From assembly GCA_007121975.1 (NCBI GenBank), contig SKJO01000286.1, positions 1-6,259 of the forward strand: 6,259 nt of DNA. Direction: 5' to 3'. This document shows positions 1 to 5,371 of this stretch, one piece after another. The position numbers and the translations under genes are program-made. Position 1 is the stretch's first letter. Every line of letters begins with the position of its first letter. Origin of the DNA: Nitriliruptoraceae bacterium (GTDB lineage Bacteria > Actinomycetota > Nitriliruptoria > Nitriliruptorales > Nitriliruptoraceae). The notes beneath the pieces are model-generated. The model saw nothing but the letters and a program-made list of their open reading frames with translations, searched no databases and was not told the origin of the DNA.

Positions 1-1004
1 AGCACGACCGCGACGGCTTCGTAGAGTTCGGTCGGGATGTGGTGGCCGACCTTGCAGCGCTTGAACAGCGCGCGGGCCAGCGGGACGTTGGTGGTGATCG
101 GCACCCCGTTGCGCCGGGCGATGGTCTTGAGCTTGTCGGCGAGCAGGTCCGAGCCCTTGGCGATGACCCGCGGCGCGCCCTCGGCCGGGTCGTAGCGCAG
201 TGCGACCACGACGTGCGTGGGGTTGGCGACCAGCACGTCAGCGGAGGCGACGTCCTTGATCATGCGGTTGCGCGACATCTCCTGGGCCCGGCGCCGGCGG
301 GTCGCCTTCTGGTAGGGGTCGCCCTCGGAGTCGCGGAACTCGCGCTTGATGTCCTGCCGGCTCATCATCATCTCCTTCTCGTTCTTCTGCTTCTGGAACG
401 CGAAGTCGAGCAGCGCGATGACGAGCGCGAGGATGGTGGCGCGCAGGATGATGCCGCCGTAGGTGCCCGACAGCCGTTCGACCGCGCCGGCCAGCGTGCG
501 GTCGTTCTGGATGTGCTCGCGCCAGGACGACAGGCTCGGCCACACCACCACGAACACCGCGCCGAGCTTGAGCACGGTGCGCAGCAGCTCCCACCCGGCC
601 TGCTTGGGCTTGAACTTCTCCATGCCCTTCTTGGGCGAGAGGCGGTTGGCCTTGGGCTTGAGCAGCTTGCCGTTGAACTTCACCCCGACCTGGGCGATGC
701 CGCTGAGCGTGCCCACGACCACCGCGGCGAACAGGAACGGGCCGGCCAGCCCGAGCCCAAGCGCCATGGCGCGGGGCCCGGCGGCGGCCAGGGCGTCCTG
801 GGCGTTGGAGGTGGCGATGATGCCGGACATGTCGCCGGTCGCCCGGTCGATCATGGAGCGGCCGGCAACGGCGAGCACGGTGACCATGCCGAGGAAGGAG
901 CCCGCCACCGCGGCCTCCTGGGTACGCGCGACCTGCCCCTCCTGCTTCGCCTTGCGACGGCGTTGCGGAGTGGCCTTCTCGCTGCGACCATCCTTCGAAC
1001 CCAC
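1..1004 (-). CDS. flhB: Flagellar export switch protein FlhB (3'-truncated)
   Basis: FlhB is the export apparatus protein that wraps the FliPQR gate and switches substrate class from rod/hook to filament. 334 codons are visible; perhaps 20-40 residues are lost past the left edge, judging by family length. It starts M(GTG)-G-S-K-D-G-R-S-E-K-A-T-P, followed by RRRKAKQEGQVART, the classic FlhB beginning. Membrane helices lie at about 33-49, 80-102, 143-160 and 184-203. The cytosolic part has MSRQDIKREFRDSEGDP, then N261-P262-T263-H264, the autocleavage site (cut between N and P in the family). It continues with VALRYDP, P-L-A-R-A-L-F and IPTELYEAVA. GTG 1004 is the first in-frame start and has GAGG (1011-1014) 6 nt upstream. 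flhA is the expected next gene. Confidence 0.96.
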   Translation of the reverse strand, partial: MGSKDGRSEKATPQRRRKAKQEGQVARTQEAAVAGSFLGMVTVLAVAGRSMIDRATGDMSGIIATSNAQDALAAAGPRAMALGLGLAGPFLFAAVVVGTLSGIAQVGVKFNGKLLKPKANRLSPKKGMEKFKPKQAGWELLRTVLKLGAVFVVVWPSLSSWREHIQNDRTLAGAVERLSGTYGGIILRATILALVIALLDFAFQKQKNEKEMMMSRQDIKREFRDSEGDPYQKATRRRRAQEMSRNRMIKDVASADVLVANPTHVVVALRYDPAEGAPRVIAKGSDLLADKLKTIARRNGVPITTNVPLARALFKRCKVGHHIPTELYEAVAVV

Positions 1005-1010
1005 GGACGA

Positions 1011-1014
1011 CCTC
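1011..1014 (-). promoter_or_regulatory. Ribosome binding site GAGG of flhB
   Basis: GAGG lies 6 nt before GTG 1004, the first in-frame start of the FlhB frame after the fliR-flhB gap. This placement gives the family-typical N-terminus. Confidence 0.65.
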
Positions 1015-1069
1015 GGTCGGTGACCGGCACGTCCATGGCCCGTCGGGGTGCGGATCCGTCCGCACAGCC

Positions 1070-1102
1070 CTCCTGTCGACCATCCGCCGGAGCCCTCAAG
1101 CG
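1070..1102 (-). promoter_or_regulatory. Promoter-like two-box element upstream of flhB
   Basis: On the minus strand, CGCTTGAG (1102-1095) is followed by 14 nt and GTCGACAGGAG (1080-1070). It matches the element before fliM at every position of both boxes except one A/G change, and only 2 of 14 spacer positions agree. It lies directly after the hairpin at 1107-1132 and would give a leader of roughly 60 nt before the flhB GTG. The pattern of conserved boxes, variable spacer and constant spacing is promoter-like, and a flagellar sigma-28 class is a plausible guess. Confidence 0.55.
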
Positions 1103-1106
1103 GTGC

Positions 1107-1132
1107 GTGGCCGATCGGACGCGATCGGCCAC
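1107..1132 (-). terminator. Perfect 11-bp hairpin after fliR (terminator or attenuator candidate)
   Basis: GTGGCCGATCG and CGATCGGCCAC form a perfect 11-bp inverted repeat around a 4-nt loop. It starts 8 nt after the fliR stop, and the next gene runs in the same direction. No T-run follows on the transcribed strand, so it is not a canonical intrinsic terminator, although U-poor hairpin terminators are reported in high-GC actinobacteria. Because a promoter-like element follows at once, partial termination or mRNA 3'-end protection of the motB-fliR message is plausible. The arms being palindromic-like, a protein-binding site is also possible. Confidence 0.45.
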
Positions 1133-1140
1133 CGACCCGG

Positions 1141-1917
1141 TCAGGCGCCGAGCCCCCGCAGGACCCCCTCGAAGGTGCGCGCGAAGGTCTGCTCGGTCAG
1201 CGCCATCATGTCGGGGAACAGCGTCCAGGCCGCGCCGACCACGGTGATCGAGGTCAGCAGCTTGGCGGGAAGGCCGAGCATGAACACGTTGGCCTGGGGG
1301 GCGAAGCGGGCGGCCAGACCCAGCGCCAACTCCAGCATCAGCATCACGCCCATGATCGGCAGCGCCAGCTCCACCCCGGCACGTACCAGGGTGCTGACCA
1401 GGTCGATCGCGAGGCCCCCCAGCGCCGGGTCCGGGGACAACGAGGCATCCAGCGGCAGCACCCGCACGCTGCCGACCAGGCCCGACACCAGCAGGGTCAG
1501 CCCCCCGGCGACCAGGAACAGGGTGGTGGCGGTGATGTTGAACAGCCGGGCGTAGACCCCGCCCTGCACGCCGCTGATGGGGTCGAAGACCTGGGAGACG
1601 AACAGCCCGGAGATCAGGTCCAGGATCCCGCCGGCGACCATGAACAGGTAGATGATCATCCCGGTGAGCATGCCAAGCGCCCCGCCGATGGCGGCGTTGA
1701 TGACCGCGGCGGTGATCAGGTCGCCGATCTCGATGACCCCGTGGACCGGACGCACCGCCGCCACCGCCACCCCGACGGTGAAGGCCATGCGGCCGGTGGC
1801 GGGAATCGAGCGCCCGATGATCGGCGAGGTGACCGTGAACGCCGCGATGCGCACCAGGGCGAGCACGAAGCCCACGCCCCAGGCGGCGTCGATCGGCACC
1901 TCGACGATCGCGCCCAT
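1141..1917 (-). CDS. fliR: Flagellar type III export gate protein FliR
   Basis: FliR is the single-copy subunit that closes the FliPQR export gate and contacts FlhB. The product is 258 residues, the usual family length, and is almost entirely hydrophobic with several membrane-embedded helices. Recognisable segments are the N-terminal FVLALVRIAAFTVTSPIIG stretch (about 17-35), G.L.GMLTGMIIYLF...GG..D..SGLF.SQ.FDP..G, and the late LALPIMGVMLMLELALGLAARFAPQANVFMLGLP block (about 184-217). The latter is the best-conserved part of FliR (the APQ.N.F..G.P motif). ATG 1917 follows the fliQ TGA by 1 nt with only a weak ribosome site, consistent with coupling to fliQ. After its stop comes a 136-nt gap holding a hairpin and a promoter-like element before flhB. 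Confidence 0.96.
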   Translation of the reverse strand: MGAIVEVPIDAAWGVGFVLALVRIAAFTVTSPIIGRSIPATGRMAFTVGVAVAAVRPVHGVIEIGDLITAAVINAAIGGALGMLTGMIIYLFMVAGGILDLISGLFVSQVFDPISGVQGGVYARLFNITATTLFLVAGGLTLLVSGLVGSVRVLPLDASLSPDPALGGLAIDLVSTLVRAGVELALPIMGVMLMLELALGLAARFAPQANVFMLGLPAKLLTSITVVGAAWTLFPDMMALTEQTFARTFEGVLRGLGA

Positions 1918-1918
1918 C

Positions 1919-2188
1919 TCAGCCCGCGAACGACGGGATCGAGCCCCACAGGTTCTGGGAGAACACGACCATCTCGCGCAGCATCCAGTTGCCGGCGAAG
2001 ATCAGCACCAGCCCGATCGCCACGACCTTGGGCACGAAGCTGAGCGTCATCTCCTGGATCTGGGTCACGGTCTGGATCAGCGAGACGAACACGCCGATGA
2101 GCAGCGCCGTGAGCAGCAACGGCATCGCGAGCTTGGAGGCCATGATCATCGCGTTCTGGGCGATCTCGAGGACCTGGGTGTCGGTCAT
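1919..2188 (-). CDS. fliQ: Flagellar type III export gate protein FliQ
   Basis: FliQ is a small two-helix subunit of the FliPQR export gate. The 89-residue product matches the family length. It has an N-terminal segment (MTDTQVLEIAQNAM), a first membrane hairpin helix at about 15-38, the highly conserved TQIQEMTLSFVPK loop (about 41-53) and a second helix at about 54-72. ATG 2188 is preferred over an in-frame upstream start at 2245 that would run back into fliP. AAGGA (2196-2200), overlapping the fliP stop, lies 7 nt before the ATG, and the resulting N-terminus matches FliQ proteins. Only 1 nt separates its TGA from the fliR ATG. Confidence 0.97.
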   Translation of the reverse strand: MTDTQVLEIAQNAMIMASKLAMPLLLTALLIGVFVSLIQTVTQIQEMTLSFVPKVVAIGLVLIFAGNWMLREMVVFSQNLWGSIPSFAG

Positions 2189-2195
2189 GACGGCG

Positions 2196-2200
2196 TCCTT
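2196..2200 (-). promoter_or_regulatory. Ribosome binding site AAGGA of fliQ
   Basis: AAGGA overlaps the last base of the fliP stop and stands 7 nt before ATG 2188. It decides against the longer in-frame start at 2245. Confidence 0.75.
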
Positions 2201-3090
2201 CAGCCCAGCACGGAGCCGACCAGCGAGCGCGACAGCAGCGCCCACCCGTCGACCAGCACGAACAGCAGCACCTTGAGCGGCAGCGACACGAAGATCGGCG
2301 GCAGCATCACCATGCCCAGCGACATCAGCACCGAGGCGGTGACCAGGTCGATGACCAGGAACGGCACGAACACCACGAAGCCGATGGTGAAGGCGGTGCG
2401 CAGCTCGGAGATCACGAACGCGGGGACCAGGGTCGCGGGGCCGATGTCGTCGGGGGTGGCCGGATCGTCCTCGCCGGCGAGCTCGAGGAACATGCGCAGG
2501 TCACGCTCGTCGGTCTGGGAGAGCATGAACTCGCGCATCGGGTCGTAGCCGGCCTCGGCGGCCTCGAGCGCGTCGAGTTCCCCGGCCATCAACGGCTCGA
2601 ACGCGACCTCGTTGACCTGGGAGAACGTGGGCCCCATCGAGAACAGCGACAGGAACAGCGCGAGGCCGACGAGGACCTGGGCGGGCGGCACCGTCTGCAG
2701 CCCCAGGCCCTGACGGGCGAGTCCGAGCACGACCACGAAGCGGGTGAAGGTGGTCATCAGCATCAGCAGGATCGGCGCGAGTGCGGCGACCGTGAGCATG
2801 ACCAGGGTGGTCACGGTGGCCGACAGGCCCTCGTTGCCGTCGACGCTGATGGTCACCCCGGTGACCTCGTCGACCGCGGGCACCTCCGGCGGCTCGGCGA
2901 CCTCGGGCGGAGGCGGCGGCACCGGCATCCCGGGCGGGATCGCGGGATCGACGGGCTGGGCGAGCACGGGCCCGGCGCTGAGCAGGACAGCCAGGGCCGC
3001 GAGCAGGACGACGGGCACGAGCCGAGCCACCCGCGCACGGCGGGTCGGGCGGGCACGGCCGGGTCGGGCGCTACCGGCGGAGGGGCACAC
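2200..3090 (-). CDS. fliP: Flagellar type III export gate protein FliP
   Basis: FliP is the main ring subunit of the FliP5FliQ4FliR1 export gate in the membrane. The 296-residue product begins with a cleavable signal peptide: an Arg-rich n-region (9-23), a hydrophobic core (24-43) and a VLA site at 42-44. A proline-rich exoplasmic stretch follows (45-72). The FliP core comes next: LAPILLMLMTTFTRFVVVLG at about 104-123, R-Q-G-L-G, PPAQVLVGLALFLSLFSMGP, the REFML.QT.E.DL..F segment (186-201), and the FliP signature PAFVISELRTAFTIGF (223-238). It ends with PFLVIDLVTASVLMSLGM.M.PP and LLFVLVDGWALL. GTG 3090 is chosen because GGGGAGG lies 7 nt upstream inside fliO. The gene overlaps the fliO end by 20 nt, and fliQ follows after 11 nt. 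Confidence 0.97.
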   Translation of the reverse strand: MCPSAGSARPGRARPTRRARVARLVPVVLLAALAVLLSAGPVLAQPVDPAIPPGMPVPPPPPEVAEPPEVPAVDEVTGVTISVDGNEGLSATVTTLVMLTVAALAPILLMLMTTFTRFVVVLGLARQGLGLQTVPPAQVLVGLALFLSLFSMGPTFSQVNEVAFEPLMAGELDALEAAEAGYDPMREFMLSQTDERDLRMFLELAGEDDPATPDDIGPATLVPAFVISELRTAFTIGFVVFVPFLVIDLVTASVLMSLGMVMLPPIFVSLPLKVLLFVLVDGWALLSRSLVGSVLG

Positions 3091-3568
3091 GGAAGGGCCT
3101 CCCCTCAGAGGGGGTGCGGACCGTCAGCTCGCGCAGACGGTCGACGAGGCCGATCCTTGGCCCTGCGGTGGACGGGGTCGGGCGGCTCCGGGCCGCGAGC
3201 GCCGCGAGGGCGTCGTCGAGGTCGGTGCCGTCCGTGGTGGTGGTGCTGGCGACGGCGGCGTCCCTGCCTCCGTCATGGTCCGCGGTGGTCGTGCTCGCCG
3301 GCAGCGACACGACCGCGGACAGGTCGCTGTGGTCGTGGTCACCGGCGGGGTCGAGCTCGGCGATGAGGTGCACGCCCTTCTCCCCCGCGCCGACGAGCAG
3401 GCGCTGCTCGCCCACGGCGATGACGGCCACGACCGCGTTCTTGTGCAGTGCGGTACGGCCGAGCACCCGGATGTTGTCGGGGGTGGCGGCCCGGTGGCGG
3501 CGCAGCAGGACCAGCGCCACGGCCAGGCCGGCGACGATGAGCAGCACGATCCCGGGGTTGTCGATCAC
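3071..3568 (-). CDS. fliO: Flagellar biosynthesis protein FliO
   Basis: FliO is a membrane protein that assists assembly and stability of the FliP ring in the flagellar export gate. The product is 165 residues. A transmembrane helix at about 6-22 is followed by a basic stop (RRHR, 23-26) and the conserved FliO core at about 33-72: IRVLGRTAL, VVAVIAVGEQRLLVGAGEKG and HLIAEL. Residues 73-119 form a low-complexity linker rich in Asp, His, Thr and Ala. Residues about 139-151 (GLVDRLRELTVR) resemble the C-terminal helix of many FliO proteins. The start is GTG 3568, overlapping the fliN stop; no strong ribosome site is visible, so coupling is likely. The TAG stop lies inside fliP (20-nt overlap). 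Identification rests on the core motif plus position between fliN and fliP. Confidence 0.9.
   Translation of the reverse strand: MIDNPGIVLLIVAGLAVALVLLRRHRAATPDNIRVLGRTALHKNAVVAVIAVGEQRLLVGAGEKGVHLIAELDPAGDHDHSDLSAVVSLPASTTTADHDGGRDAAVASTTTTDGTDLDDALAALAARSRPTPSTAGPRIGLVDRLRELTVRTPSEGRPFRVPLRR
3098..3104 (-). promoter_or_regulatory. Ribosome binding site GGGGAGG of fliP
   Basis: GGGGAGG, inside the end of fliO, lies 7 nt before GTG 3090. It supports the long Arg-rich n-region of the FliP signal peptide as genuinely translated. Confidence 0.75.
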
Positions 3569-3876
3569 GATTGCGGCCGTCCCAGCAGCTCGGAGATGCG
3601 TACCCCGAGCTCGTCGCCGACCACCACCACGTCGCCGCGGGCCACGGGGGTGCCGTTGGCCAGCACGTCGACGGGGGCGCCGGCGAGCCGGTCGAGCTCG
3701 ACCACCGTGCCTTCCTGCAGCCGCAGCAGGTCACGCAGCGGCAGCTTGACCCGGCCGAGCTCGACGGTGACGGTCAGCTCCACATCGGCGAGCAGGTGCA
3801 GGTCCCCGGGGGCGCCGGGGCCGGCTCCGGCGGTCAGGTCCGGAAGCTCGGCGCGGACCGCGGTGTCTTCGGGCAT
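3565..3876 (-). CDS. fliN: Flagellar motor switch protein FliN
   Basis: FliN forms the lower part of the C-ring with FliM and helps deliver export cargo through FliH. The 103-residue product has a short, poorly conserved Gly/Pro/Ala-containing N-terminus (1-25). A full SpoA (surface presentation of antigens) domain covers about 28-99, with the classic pattern LADVELTVTVELGR, LPLRDLLRL, GTVVELDRLAG, PVDVLANG, ARGDVVVV and LGVRISELLG. Length matches a minimal FliN rather than the larger FliY, and no CheC-like domain is present. ATG 3876 is supported by GGAG (3883-3886) 6 nt upstream, and the gene starts 15 nt after the fliM stop. Its TGA overlaps the fliO GTG (GTGA), so the two are probably translationally coupled. 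Confidence 0.96.
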   Translation of the reverse strand: MPEDTAVRAELPDLTAGAGPGAPGDLHLLADVELTVTVELGRVKLPLRDLLRLQEGTVVELDRLAGAPVDVLANGTPVARGDVVVVGDELGVRISELLGRPQS

Positions 3877-3891
3877 GGGGGACTCCGGGGC

Positions 3892-4812
3892 TCAGGTGCG
3901 CGGGGCGGCGGGAGGGTGCTCGACCTGGATCGCGACCTTGCGGCCGCGCCGGCCGAGATGGGCGGTGCCCACCGGTTGGCCTTCGAGCACCAGGTCGGCA
4001 GGGCGGGTGGCGAGATGGTCCAGACGCAGGACGTCGCCGGGAACCAGCCCGGCGACGACCGCGGCGGGCAGCGGGCTCGCGCCCAGCCGCACGCACAGCT
4101 CGAGGGGGGCGTCGAGCATCGCCTCGGTCACCGCCCCGAACGCCGAGGCGTCGTCGCGTTCCTCCATCCCGCCGGTGACCAGCGTGTCGAGGTGGACCAT
4201 CAGCGGCGCGACGGGGTAGGCCAGCGTGACCAGGCCCTGGCCGGGCAGGTCGCCGCGGACCTCCACCCGGTAGGTGAGCAGCAGCAGCAGGTCGCCGGGC
4301 GAGCCCAGCTGCAGGGGCTGGGGGGTGGTCTCGAAGGCGGTGAGCTGCGAGGAGCCCGATCCGAGCTCGCCCAGCGCCTCGTCGACGGCGGTGACGCCGG
4401 GCCCGAACAGCTCGTGGGTGATCAGCGCCACCTCGAGGTCGGTGGGGCGGCGCACGACCGGCGCGGTCGACACGTCACCGGGACCGCCGAGCAGCCGCTC
4501 GACGAACAGCAGCGCGAACGGCAGGTCGATCTGGAGGAAGGCGGTGGCGTCCAGCACGTCGACGTGGATGCTGCCGAGCGCCGTCGGGTGCGGCAGCGAG
4601 CGGGCGAAGTCATCGATGGAGAGCTGGTCGGTGGAGACGTGCTCGACCTCGATCGCGGCGTAGCTGCCCGCGCTCCAGGCGGTGGCGATGCGCCGGGCGA
4701 AGGTGTCATGGGTCGCCTCGAGCGCCACCACCGCGTCCCGACCGATCCGGCTCGGGCGCCGGAAGTCGACCGGAGCGACGGTGGCGGTCGACTCGGCGAG
4801 CATCGTGCCCAC
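3892..4812 (-). CDS. fliM: Flagellar motor switch protein FliM
   Basis: FliM is a C-ring subunit that links CheY-P signalling to rotor direction, sitting between FliG and FliN on the cytoplasmic face. The product is 306 residues from GTG 4812, chosen because GGAGG (4819-4823) lies 6 nt upstream; ATG 4803 (residue 4) would be 15 nt away. Family hallmarks are VDFRRPSRI at 15-23, HDTFARR at 35-41, the S..QL....FARSLPHPT region at 60-77, and F.ERLLGGPG at 103-112 in the CheC-like middle domain. A C-terminal SpoA/FliN-like domain covers about 235-300. It is shorter than typical FliM (about 330-350) because the N-terminal EIDALL-type CheY-P-binding peptide and linker are missing. The upstream in-frame extension does not supply them. 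fliM is preceded by a 91-nt gap with a promoter-like element, and fliN follows after 15 nt. Confidence 0.95.
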   Translation of the reverse strand: MGTMLAESTATVAPVDFRRPSRIGRDAVVALEATHDTFARRIATAWSAGSYAAIEVEHVSTDQLSIDDFARSLPHPTALGSIHVDVLDATAFLQIDLPFALLFVERLLGGPGDVSTAPVVRRPTDLEVALITHELFGPGVTAVDEALGELGSGSSQLTAFETTPQPLQLGSPGDLLLLLTYRVEVRGDLPGQGLVTLAYPVAPLMVHLDTLVTGGMEERDDASAFGAVTEAMLDAPLELCVRLGASPLPAAVVAGLVPGDVLRLDHLATRPADLVLEGQPVGTAHLGRRGRKVAIQVEHPPAAPRT

Positions 4813-4818
4813 AGACCA

Positions 4819-4823
4819 CCTCC
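4819..4823 (-). promoter_or_regulatory. Ribosome binding site GGAGG of fliM
   Basis: GGAGG lies 6 nt before GTG 4812 and 15 nt before ATG 4803, which decides for the GTG as the fliM start. No closer or stronger site exists for the longer open frame upstream. Confidence 0.75.
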
Positions 4824-4835
4824 ACGCTTCGAGGA

Positions 4836-4868
4836 CTCCCGTCGACCGCGAAGGTGCCGGCTCAAGCG
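4836..4868 (-). promoter_or_regulatory. Promoter-like two-box element upstream of fliM
   Basis: On the minus strand, CGCTTGAG (4868-4861) is followed by 14 nt and then GTCGACGGGAG (4846-4836). The same boxes with the same spacing occur before flhB, while the spacer differs. Read as -35 and -10 boxes, the start of transcription would fall near 4830-4834, just ahead of the fliM ribosome site (4819-4823). The geometry CTTG-N16-GTCGAC (or TTGA-N15-GTCGAC) is close to the sigma-28 (FliA/WhiG) pattern of TAAA-N15-GCCGATAA or its high-GC actinobacterial variants, but base identity is partial. The assignment to a sigma class is inference, and a regulator site is the alternative. Confidence 0.55.
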
Positions 4869-4890
4869 CTGTGGGTGCGCCCCTGGCGCC

Positions 4891-4922
4891 GTGCAGCAGC
4901 AGCTCAGTGCAGCAGCAGCTCG
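4891..4922. repeat. 16-bp tandem duplication across the fliL stop codon
   Basis: GTGCAGCAGCAGCTCA (4891-4906) is followed directly by GTGCAGCAGCAGCTCG (4907-4922), two tandem copies differing only in the last base. On the coding strand the first copy encodes the last FliL residues E-L-L-L-H, and the second begins with the TGA stop. The unit is 16 bp, so copy number changes the reading frame. The single-base difference supplies the T of the stop codon. Confidence 0.9.
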
Positions 4923-5371
4923 GTGAGCACGACCCGGCGCACCACCTCCTCCCCCCAGATGTCCCGGGCGTGCGCCGACATCCGGAAGCGCAGCTCCTCG
5001 GAGCCCTCGACGCTGCGCAGCTGGTCGGCACTCATGCCGGCGACCTCGCGCAGCAGCGCATCCTGCAGCAGCGGGATGCTGGGCTCCACCACCGTTGGAT
5101 CCTGGCCGTCGGCGAGCACGACGGCGATCCCGACCCGGGCGTGGCGCAGCGTCTCCTCGCCGGTGGTGGTGGTCAGCGGCTCGAGGCTGATGATCTCGCC
5201 GTCCTCGGGAGGAGGCGGCTCGCTGTCCCCGCCGAGCACGAAGAACCACACCGCGCCGCCGGCCACCAGCAGCAGCGCACCCAGCGCGAGCAGCACCACC
5301 AGCTTGCTGCGTCCGCCGCCGGCCTGCTCGTCCTCGGCGACGAGCTCGACCTCTTCCACCATCGCGCTCAT
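4904..5371 (-). CDS. fliL: Flagellar basal body-associated protein FliL
   Basis: FliL is a single-pass inner-membrane protein that surrounds and stabilises the stator near the basal body. The 155-residue product has a short acidic cytoplasmic N-terminus (1-20), a transmembrane helix at about 24-46 and an extracytoplasmic domain from about 60. That domain carries family-like segments: the EPLTTTTG stretch, ARVGIAVVLADG, and a C-terminus ending V-V-L-T-E-L-L-L-H, comparable to the usual V.F.EFVVQ-like end. Identification rests on this architecture and on its place between motB and fliM, since FliL sequences diverge strongly. ATG 5371 was chosen because it overlaps the motB stop (ATGA) and has AGGAG 8 nt upstream (5380-5384). 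A second Met at residue 4 is possible but less well placed. The stop codon lies at the junction of a 16-bp tandem duplication. Confidence 0.9.
   Translation of the reverse strand: MSAMVEEVELVAEDEQAGGGRSKLVVLLALGALLLVAGGAVWFFVLGGDSEPPPPEDGEIISLEPLTTTTGEETLRHARVGIAVVLADGQDPTVVEPSIPLLQDALLREVAGMSADQLRSVEGSEELRFRMSAHARDIWGEEVVRRVVLTELLLH

Larger units (their letters stand above)
1005..1140 (-). other. fliR-flhB intergenic region (136 nt)
   Basis: This is the longest gap in the window. In transcription order it holds the 11-bp hairpin (1107-1132), the two-box element (1070-1102), about 55 nt without clear structure, and the flhB ribosome site (1011-1014). No start codon in the flhB frame occurs here. 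An AGGAGG with a GTG three bases on (1065) is out of frame with flhB and leads only into a shadow frame. Confidence 0.7.
4813..4903 (-). other. fliL-fliM intergenic region (91 nt)
   Basis: This gap holds most of the second copy of the 16-bp repeat, a weak 5-bp GC hairpin (arms 4877-4881 and 4885-4889, loop of 3), the two-box promoter-like element (4836-4868) and the fliM ribosome site. The fliM reading frame stays open through it back to 5031, but no start there has good support, and the encoded extension resembles no FliM sequence. Confidence 0.7.

Noticed and set aside
238..1083. 281-codon minus-strand frame overlapping flhB, with an AGGAGG just 3 nt before a GTG at 1065
   Set aside because: It is out of frame with the unmistakable FlhB protein, is rich in Arg/Gly/His, and the ribosome-site spacing is too short.
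39..1247. 402-codon open frame on the plus strand
   Set aside because: It lies antisense to flhB and the start of the fliR tail, reads as Gly/Ala/Arg/His-rich protein without any family motif, and is explained by GC-biased codon positions of the real minus-strand genes.
2189..2245. N-terminal extension of FliQ by 19 residues
   Set aside because: It would overlap fliP deeply and does not resemble FliQ. AAGGA 7 nt before ATG 2188 and the family length favour the shorter start.
2744..4219. 491-codon open frame on the plus strand
   Set aside because: It is antisense to fliP, fliO, fliN and fliM, which all have clear family motifs. Its product is Ser/Arg/Gly/Thr-rich with no recognisable domain.
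4877..4889. Hairpin in the fliL-fliM gap as a terminator
   Set aside because: Only 5 bp with a 3-nt loop and no T-run; such pairs arise easily at this GC content.
3571..4926. 451-codon open frame on the plus strand
   Set aside because: It is antisense to fliN and fliM; composition (Gly, Arg, Gln, His, Asp) is typical of shadow frames in high-GC DNA.
4813..5031. N-terminal extension of FliM to a start at 5031
   Set aside because: The extra residues are Cys/Arg/Ser-rich shadow sequence inside fliL, and a good ribosome site marks GTG 4812.
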